From Leucaena leucocephala (Eukaryota; Streptophyta; Magnoliopsida; Fabales; Fabaceae): a stretch of 64,000 nucleotides of DNA. Both the position numbers and the translations under genes were made by a program. The DNA lies in NCBI GenBank assembly GCA_037074615.1, contig CM073532.1, positions 11,043,501 to 11,107,500 of the forward strand, read 5' to 3'. The notes beneath the pieces are model-generated. The model saw only the letters and a list, made by a program, of their open reading frames with translations. It was not told the origin of the DNA and did no database searches. Of the stretch, positions 57,011 through 64,000 are shown piece after piece; the stretch's first letter is position 1; each line of letters opens with the position of its first letter.

Positions 57011-57702
57011 AATTTTGGAGAAAATCTCAATAGCAAACGGTACTAAATAGTGTATACATCAATGCTTAGTATTAGTGTTTGCTTGTGATTGTGTCAACAT
57101 AATGTATTGTGGATGCTTCCATGTAATATCTAAAATATAATTGGCCAAAGTAATCATAGCACAGAGCTTCAACAATTACATATGAATAATGTCAATCAAT
57201 CAAGCCATAACACAATCAACCATACATTCAACACATACAAGTTTAAGTAAATTTACTACCTGATATGTAGCATTTCCTTAGTCCTTAGTCTCTATTCTGA
57301 GATTCTTTCTTTACATAGGTCAGAGCCTATATAAGGTATAATAATATTTCATTATTATCCTATCTAATATAGCTTTACTCAACTCGAGTTTATCTTGAGA
57401 TAATACCCCTATTCTGACCATCCCCTAACTTTCTTTCTATCCACGGCTAACTTTATAGAGAGAGATATTTCTCTATTCTAACTATTAAATTTATAAGAAC
57501 AATCATGTAATTTGTTAGAGTAGGGATTAGAATAAATTACTTACCTTATTCCTAAGCTTGTCAAGTCCCTAAGCTTTTTAGTTTGCTCCTAGCTCGGCCA
57601 GAACTCATTTTTCTTTCTTTTTTTCTTTCTCTCTCTCTCTCTCTCTCTCTTCCTTTCTTCTTTGTGTTGTGGAATGAAATGGAAGGGGGTGGGGGTATTT
57701 AT
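57011..57702. other. Intergenic/repeat-like sequence with a CT-rich simple repeat
   Basis: No coding region. The (CT)n tract at about 57629-57650 is followed by G-rich sequence. The 'tagagagagatatttctcta' motifs near 57455 are short inverted repeats. Unassigned. Confidence 0.4.
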
Positions 57703-57850
57703 TGTTGGAAATTGTGCCATAGAGGCCAATCATTGTCTTATAAACATTATTATTTTATGAATTTCTTAATTATGTTATCACATTATTATTTTATGAATTT
57801 CTTATTATTTTATAAGACAATGATTGGCCCCTAGGGCACAATTTTCAACA
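57703..57850. repeat. Head-to-head palindrome of Copia-1 LTR 5' ends
   Basis: The left arm TGTTGGAAATTGTGCC... and the right arm (complement TGTTGAAAATTGTGCCC...) match at 38 of the first 41 positions. The same LTR start is seen at 23491 (minus). The centre contains two copies of CATTATTATTTTATGAATTT. One arm belongs to the element's 3' LTR; the other is in reverse orientation. The expected ~1.9-kb 3' LTR is missing. Confidence 0.85.
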
Positions 57851-57864
57851 TCCTCCCACTTGCA

Positions 57865-58137
57865 CTAGGTACAATCATTAATTTGCCTAATTCCCATTGA
57901 CCTAACATGACACTTATGTTTTACTTGCACAAGCGGCTTTATTAGAGGATTAGCAACATTGTCTTCTCCTGCTACTTTGCATATTTTTATATCACCTCTA
58001 TCATTGATTTCTCTGATGTGATGAAATCGCCTGAGTACATGCTTGGTCCTTTGATGTGACCTAGGCTCTTTGGCCTGTGCAATGGCACCACTATTGTCAC
58101 AGAACAAAGTTATCGGATCTGAGATGGTAGGTATCAA
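57865..58137 (-). pseudogene. Copia-1 RNase H
   Basis: 90-aa piece: LFCDNSGAIAQAKEPRSHQR and HHIREINDRGDIKICKV, the C-terminal copia RNase H. It lies directly before the polypurine tract. Confidence 0.9.
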
Positions 58138-58365
58138 CCCTAGTTCAGCAATGAACTTCCTGATCCAAACGGCCTCCGTAGCTGCATTAGATGCTGCTAT
58201 ATACTCAGCTTTCGTTGCAAAATCTGCTACAGTGCTCTACTTAGAGCTCTTCCAGCTTACTGCTCCATTATTCAGGAGGAATATGTATCCAGATTATGAT
58301 TTCTGGTCGTCCTGGTTAGTTTGGAAACTTGCATCTGTGTAACCAGTTACACAGAGCTCGTCATC

Positions 58366-58656
58366 CTATCCACCATAGACCAAGAATAAGTCCTTAGTCC
58401 TTCTTAAGTACTTAAGGATATGCTTGATAGCAGTCCAATGGCCCTCACCTGGGTCCTGTTGATATCTGCTAGTCATACTTAAGGCAAACGAGATATCCAG
58501 TCGAGTACATAACATGGCATACATGATAGATCCTATGGCTGAGGTATATGGAACCTTACTCATGCGACCTCGCTGATCAGGTATACTAGGACACAAATCC
58601 TTGCTGAGATGAATACCATGAGACATGGGTATGAAACCCCTCTTTGATTCCTGCAT
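58366..58656 (-). pseudogene. Copia-1 RT C-terminal part
   Basis: Carries MSKVPYTSAIGSIMYAMLCT and HILKYLRRTKDLFLVYGG, the conserved region after the copia RT. Separated by breaks from the RT piece and RNase H. Confidence 0.9.
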
Positions 58657-58790
58657 ACTAAACCTATGCAGTATCTTGTCTATCTATGTGCTCTGACTGA
58701 GTCCTAGAAGTCTTTTAGATCTATCTCTATAGATCCTAATTCCTAGGATATAGGTGGCTTCACCCAAGTCTTTCATCGAGAAAGACTTTC

Positions 58791-59738
58791 CTAACCAAGA
58801 CTTAATAGTAGGATGTCATCGACATAGAGTACCAAAATTACAACTGTGCTCCCACTAACCTTCTTGTACACACAAGGTTCATCAATATTTTGAAGAAATC
58901 CAAACTCTTTGACTACTTCATCAAAATGATGATTCCAACTCCGAGATGCTTGCTTCAGTCCATAAATAGACCTTTGAAGCTTGCACACCTTACCAGAAAC
59001 CTCGGAACGCACAAACCCTTCAGGTTGTGTCATGTACACATCCTCAAGGAGCTTTCTATTAAGGAAGGCTGTCTTGACATCCATCTGCCATATTTCATAG
59101 TCATAATATGCTGCAATGGCAAGGAGGATTCTGATTGATTTGGCCATTGCAACTGGGGAAAAGGTCTCATCATAGTCCACACCATGAGTTTGAGTAAATC
59201 CTTTCGCAACCAGTCGTGCCTTGAAGAAATTTACATTGCCATCTATGTCAATTTTCTCTTTAAAAACCCACTTGCACCCGACAGTTTTTACACCTTCAGG
59301 CAGGTCGACTAAGGTCCATACCTTATTATCGTACATGGATTGCATCTCAGACTTCATAGCATTTAGCCATTTTTCAGAGTTTGGTCCCACTACAGCTTCT
59401 CGATAGGTAGTTGGGTCATTATGCTCAATGAGCAACACATCACGATTGTCAGAAATCAGAAATCCATATCTCTGAGGCTGAAGTCGTGCCCTATTAGATC
59501 GCCGTGGGCCTTGCGTGACTTGAGGAGTCTCAACAACTTGTTGTGAGTCTTCTCTATTTTCCATCTGTGGTTCTGTGGTATCTTGTGGCTCTCGAACTTC
59601 TTCGAGGTGTACCTTGCTCCCACTGGTTCTTTTAGAGATAAATTCTCGTTTGAGAAAGATACAATTTCTGACAACAAACACTTTGTTATCAGTGGGGTTG
59701 TAGACATAATATCCTTTGGTTTCCTTAGGATATCCCAT
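58791..59738 (-). pseudogene. Copia-1 reverse transcriptase and integrase C-terminal region
   Basis: A 315-aa open piece. The N-terminal part is the integrase C-terminal region (MGYPKETKGYYVYNP, RRSNRARLQPQRYGF). The RT follows with NDPTTYREAV, VGCKWVFKEKID, ARLVAKGFTQTHGVDYDETF, EIWQMDVKTAFLNRKL, KLQRSIYGLKQASRSW and the active-site LYVDDILLL. All key RT blocks appear intact over this length. Confidence 0.93.
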
Positions 59739-59764
59739 AAAAAGGCACTTTGAAGATTTGGGTG

Positions 59765-60091
59765 CTAATTTATCTGAGGCTTGTTGTTAACATAGATCTC
59801 ATATCCCCAAATCGTGAGAAAAGACAAACTAGGTTTCCTCCTAGTCCATATCTCATACAGTGTCTTTTCAACTGCCTTAGATGGAACACAATTTAGTGTG
59901 AACGCAGCTGTCTCTAGGGCGTGGCCCCAAAAGGACGGTGGAAGATCTGTTCGACTCATCATGGATCGAACCATATCTAATAGTGTTCGATTCCTCCATT
60001 CAGAAATGCCATTCCATTGTGGTGTTCCTGGAGGAGTCAATTGTGAGACTATCCCACAATTCCTAAGATGATCGATGAACTCTTGGCTCAA
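59765..60091 (-). pseudogene. Copia-1 integrase catalytic C-terminal half
   Basis: Contains IVSQLTPPGTPQWNGISEWR (catalytic Glu block, usually NGVSERRNR) and MMSRTDLPPSFWGHALETAA. A frame break at ~60100-60150 separates it from the first half of the integrase. Confidence 0.9.
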
Positions 60092-60151
60092 ATATTCACC
60101 ACCTCGATCAGATCGAAGGGCTTTAATTATTTTGCCAAGCTGGTTTTGTAC

Positions 60152-61279
60152 TTAATTTTGAAATATCTTGAACATTTCAAAAGATTCGGATTTACGTTTC
60201 ATTAGATAGATGTAGCCATATCTACTGAAATCATCTATGAATGTGATGAAGTACGAATAACCTCTTTTAGCATTTGTATTCATCGGTCCACACACATCTG
60301 TATGTATGAGGCCCAACAAATCAGTGGCCCTCTCACTGTACCCAGTGAAAGGTGACTTTGTCAGCTTTCCTAACAAACAAGATTCGCAAGTATCATATGA
60401 TTCAAAATCAAATGAGTTGAGAAATCCATCTTGATGGAGTTTAGAAATGCGTTTCTCATTTATGTGGCCCAGACGACAGTGCCAGAGGTATGTCGGATTC
60501 AAATCATTTGGTTTGACCCTTTTGGCGGTTATATTATAGATATTTCCATGATTGGGTTGTTCCAATTTTAATATGTAATGATCAACATGCAAATCACCAT
60601 AAACATAGAAAATATCATTACGATAAATGGAACATCTACCATTCCCAGTATTGGAAATGTAACATTCCTTATCCAAATAAGAAAGAGAAACAATGTTACT
60701 ACTCAAAGCAGGAACATAATAGCAATTGTTCAAAACTAATAAAAGCCCAGTGGGCAGAACTAATTCATAAGTGCCTACAGCTAAAGCAGCAACCTTTGCT
60801 CTGTTTCCAACTCGTAGGTCAACTTTGCCCTTTTTCAGCTTCCTACTTTCCTTTAGGCCCTGCATATTTGTACAAATGTGAGAACCACATGCGGTATCTA
60901 ATACCCATGTAGTAGAAGTAGAGAGATGAATGTCTATAATATAAATACCTGAAGCGATAGCCCCGCTATCCTTCTTGTTCTTTTTCAAATCTTCAAGGTA
61001 AAGTTTGCAATTCCTCTTCCAATGACCCGGTTCATTGCAGAAGAAGCAAACTCCTTTCTTTGGAGGCTTTGCCTTCTTTGGTGCAGGCTTGGTTTCGGGC
61101 TTGCCTGACTCTCTGGTCTTACCAGATGAGCCATGACCCTTCCCCTTGCCCTTGCCTTTCTTTTTCATACCCTTTCCTTTCTGAACCATCAAAACTGTAT
61201 TGGGCTTCTTCTTAACAGTCGGCTCAGCAGTTTTAAGCATCCTATGCAGTTCAAAAATAGATTTCTCCATGTTGTTCAT
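60152..61279 (-). pseudogene. Copia-1 gag C-terminus, protease and integrase N-terminal half
   Basis: 375-aa open piece. A Lys/Gly-rich linker leads to the zinc knuckle CFFCNEPGHWKRNC. The protease block TWVLDTACGSHICTNM has Ala where the usual DTG triplet has Gly. The integrase zinc region follows (YLWHCRLGHINEKRI ... CESCLLGK), then the first two catalytic aspartates (LIHTDVCGPM, FIDDFSRYG). The C-terminal half of integrase is in another frame. Confidence 0.92.
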
Positions 61280-61401
61280 ATTATAGTTTATGACAAACTG
61301 GTCATAACTTTATGGGGGTGAGTTTAAGATCAAATCTATAGCTAACTCCTGGCTCATGGGAAATCCAATCCTCTCAAGGTGATCAATGTACCCTTTCATT
61401 T

Positions 61402-61839
61402 TTAAAACATAAGTACTGATGCACCTTCAGCCATCTTGCAGGAATGTAAGGCGTTAGTGGTCTCATACCTCTCTTGCCTTGCCTGTTGCTGGAATATTTC
61501 CTTAAGATGCACAATCATCTCATAAGCCTCCATGTGTTCCAGATCTCTTTGGAGCTCCGGAACCATGGTGGCAAGCATCAAGCATCCCACATCGATAGAG
61601 TCTTCCTGATGCTTCGCATAAGAATCTCTCTGAGCTCTAGGAGCATTGGCTGCTGGCTCCTTAGGAATGGGTTGATCTAGGACATATGCCTTTTTTTCCT
61701 GCTTGAGAACAATTCTCAAGTTCCTGAACCAGTAAAGAAAGTTTGTCCCATTGAGTTTGTCCTTCTCAAGGACCAATCGCAACAATAATGCAGCAGTATT
61801 ACTAGTCATCATGATTCTACAACTAAAATATGCAATCAA
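61402..61839 (-). pseudogene. Copia-1 gag N-terminal part
   Basis: 145-aa piece: LEKDKLNGTNFLYWFRNLRI and GCLMLATMVPELQRDLEHM, QARQERYETTNALHSCKMAE, the copia UBN2-type gag. An indel or stop near 61280-61400 separates it from the zinc-knuckle region. The start ATG is within 61770-61840. Confidence 0.88.
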
Positions 61840-62939
61840 ATTAGCAATCTCCCACTAAATAAAACAACCCTCAATGTAATAATTAGTGGGCTAAGATCCA
61901 TATTTAGCTTAAACTTAAGTCCGCTTTGGTAGGACACTTAACTTTAAGTTATTTTGGTAGGTAATAGCTTTACTAATTACATCAAATGTAACTCTTATAT
62001 ATTTATGGAATTCCATCATCATATGATCCGGCATGTTTTAATCCCATCTAATGCCTTGAGACCTAAAATCATTTTGATAATCTCAATTAAGTCAAACAAT
62101 AACAAACATATGTTAGTAGCACCATTACTCTTTGCTTATCTCCCCAAGATAACTCAAATGCACCCACTTTGGTGGAGCTTACAAATGAGCGATCAAGGTT
62201 TTGACAAGTGTTCATTAATTGACGGCATTTATGACTTAAGATTTCAATTATCTATCTGGTTTATAAGATGCATGTATCTCGGTTGTATCTCATACAAGTA
62301 ATATGCATATCGAACATATAAGCATAAGATGCATAATCTTAAATGTGATACACTATGGCTCACATATCCTAAGTCCCCTCAAGCCAATGAGAGGAACTCT
62401 CTAGTTAGAATAGGAAAATTACATAAGGAAACCTTGTTTTAACATTCGAGGGGAGTGAGATAAGAAGAGAATGTACAATGAGAGTAATTAGAGGAAGGCA
62501 CGACACGCAGGCCGTATTTAGAAAAATTACAACACTTGTAATCTAGAGCCATATTGTTCACCATACCTAAACATTCAAGAATCAAAATTCATATTATGTG
62601 AAGGGCAATAAATGTTTCAAAACATTCATATATTATGAAAGGCATGTTACGATTATGTTGCGCTACGACCAGGTAGCCCCAATAAAAAAATTTTGTGATC
62701 AAGAATTTTAATTCTATTTCCTTAGACCCCCATCAATATTAATTGATCAAATAAATTAACATACACCACCGATTTCAGTTTCCTTTTGGATTCCTTATAT
62801 GTCATACATAAAACGGATTCCATATATGTCATACATAACTTGCATGTTATCATATAATCGGCTAAGAAGTCTAACATACATCACATGTATCAACAATCAA
62901 ACCTAACTTAAACACAAAGCGGCATGGCTCTGACACCAC
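61840..62939 (-). other. Copia-1 5' leader and primer-binding site
   Basis: About 1.1 kb of non-coding DNA between gag and LTR. The primer-binding site TGGTGTCAGAGCCA (minus) lies at 62925-62938, one base from the LTR end. It corresponds to the initiator-methionine tRNA primer used by most plant copia elements. Confidence 0.8.
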
Positions 62940-64000
62940 TGAAGGGAATTGGAAGACACGCATCGGAAATTAACTTTAAATTTTTTTCCATTCCCTGCCA
63001 GGATCTACCGAATGTGTTTAAGTTAAGGAGAAAGAAGTGTTACCTTCGGTATTCGAGCTGTAGTAGCGACCTCCGTATCCACTAGTCGCGACTCTTCGCC
63101 TCTGGAGTTTTTAGTCGCGACCTCCTCAGCTTCTAGTCATGACCTGTCGTCTCTGGAGTTTTCAGTCGCGACCTCCTCTGCTACTAGTCGCGACCTGTAG
63201 TCTCTGGAGTTGTCAGTCGCGACTTCCTCTGCTTCTAGTCGCGACCTATTGTCTCTTTTCGGATTTCTGACGTTCAGATGCCAATTTAGTCGTGACCTCT
63301 GTGTTAACTGGTCACGACTTCGTCGTACCTGGTGCTCTTTTCTCGATCGCAAGAAGTCGACAACACAGATCGGCTTCCTCTACCGGTATCCACACGAATA
63401 GCATTCTAACCACGAATGACGTGCTAGCGCCTCTTATCCATCTAGGGCTTTCTCAAGAATCCATCCTCACCATCTCTATTTTGACAGTTTCTTATCTGCA
63501 AACCTTTTGCACTCTCCTTGCCCCTTTTTCTCTTGTGTGTAGAACCCTAGCCCCTAATGTCAAATATATAGGATGCTATCGGGCTTCTAATTGGGCTGGG
63601 TTTCAGAATTAATCTTATATTAATTCTAAAATTAATACAATATCATATATTGTATAATTTGATAAGAAACTAATTAAATAAATATGGTTATTATTAAATC
63701 TGTCTCACAGATTTAATTCACCTATTTATTTAATTTAAAATAAAGATAAGACGGAATTATATTTGATTTATTCTCATAAATCAAATTTGAGATATCTTAT
63801 CAATTTAAATTTCAAATTCAAATATATCATATCAATTTAAATTCAAATTCAAAAGTGATAGAGATTTAATTTATCCTTATAAATTAAATCTTGCAAATAT
63901 CTCTTATATTATATATAATATATATATAAATATATATATATAATATATAAATCCACCCTAGATTATTCATTGAATCAAGACATGTCTTAGATTCAATGAA
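62940..64000 (-). repeat. Copia-1 5' LTR (partial, cut by window end)
   Basis: Starts TGAAGGGAATTGG on the plus strand. It contains the 51-bp minisatellite with GTCGCGAC palindromes (63082-63260) and is collinear with 12847-13900. The far end is beyond the window. Confidence 0.93.

Larger units (their letters stand above)
57703..64000 (-). mobile_element. Ty1-copia element Copia-1, running off the window
   Basis: Minus strand: 5' LTR (62940 beyond 64000), primer-binding site (62925-62938, matching initiator-Met-tRNA complement with a mismatch), gag, protease, integrase, reverse transcriptase, RNase H, polypurine tract complement TCCTCCCACTT (57851-57861), and a rearranged 3' LTR. Coding pieces are long but separated by stops. 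Same family as the solo LTR at 12847. Confidence 0.92.

Noticed and set aside
57455..57475. Short palindrome 'tagagagagatatttctcta' as an operator
   Set aside because: Too short and low in complexity in this AT/CT-rich stretch to support a regulatory call.

Overview
This window reads as nuclear DNA from a flowering plant, probably a eudicot. It is AT-rich and holds one clear host gene among stacked plant transposable elements: CACTA, Ty1-copia, LINE, SINE, MITE and LTR remnants, plus an endogenous plant pararetrovirus. The species cannot be fixed from sequence alone.

1-12.8 kb. The intact host gene is a minus-strand PLS-DYW pentatricopeptide repeat (PPR) protein (CDS about 3992-6370) resembling Arabidopsis At1g25360, with a likely non-coding 5' exon near 6815-7040. 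Around it are 5'-truncated SINE copies, a Stowaway-like MITE, a tail-only retroposition scar and an 86-bp tandem duplication. From 7 to 12.8 kb there is AT-rich DNA with MITE-like and LTR-like remnants and another SINE.

12.8-23.5 kb. A solo Copia LTR (minus) is split by an 8.7-kb CACTA transposon (14691-23409) with imperfect CACTGGTGG termini and an AAT target duplication. The CACTA carries an open 1013-aa TNP2-type transposase, a nine-exon gene joining a Ptta/En-Spm domain to a Ulp1-like cysteine protease (with a probable frameshift), and a small coiled-coil/acidic ORF. Four clusters of ACACCGGT palindromes punctuate these genes.

24.0-31.8 kb. A complete but decayed minus-strand Copia element lies between 397/405-bp LTRs with an ATAGT target duplication.

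32-37.4 kb. Probable gypsy LTR remnant with nested SINEs, more SINE and MITE copies, a fragment of a proline-rich cell-wall protein gene, a GT microsatellite and a perfect-stem foldback.

37.4-44.8 kb. A decayed endogenous caulimovirid on the minus strand, in the order coat protein, movement protein, protease, reverse transcriptase, RNase H, then a separate 341-aa ORF that is still open. Its gene order suggests a cavemovirus/solendovirus relative. A tRNA-derived SINE with a 14-bp target duplication interrupts its reverse transcriptase.

45-57 kb. A stack of LINEs: an old minus-strand element (about 57.0-45.3 kb) is broken by a nearly full-length LINE (46574-52418), a 5'-truncated plus-strand LINE (52772-53400) and a solo LTR (54899-56447).

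57.7-64.0 kb. A second minus-strand Copia element of the same family as the solo LTR at 12.8 kb. Its 5' LTR runs off the window, and its 3' LTR is replaced by a 148-bp head-to-head palindrome of LTR ends. Apart from the PPR gene, everything recognised is mobile-element or viral sequence, so the main story is the order of nested insertions.
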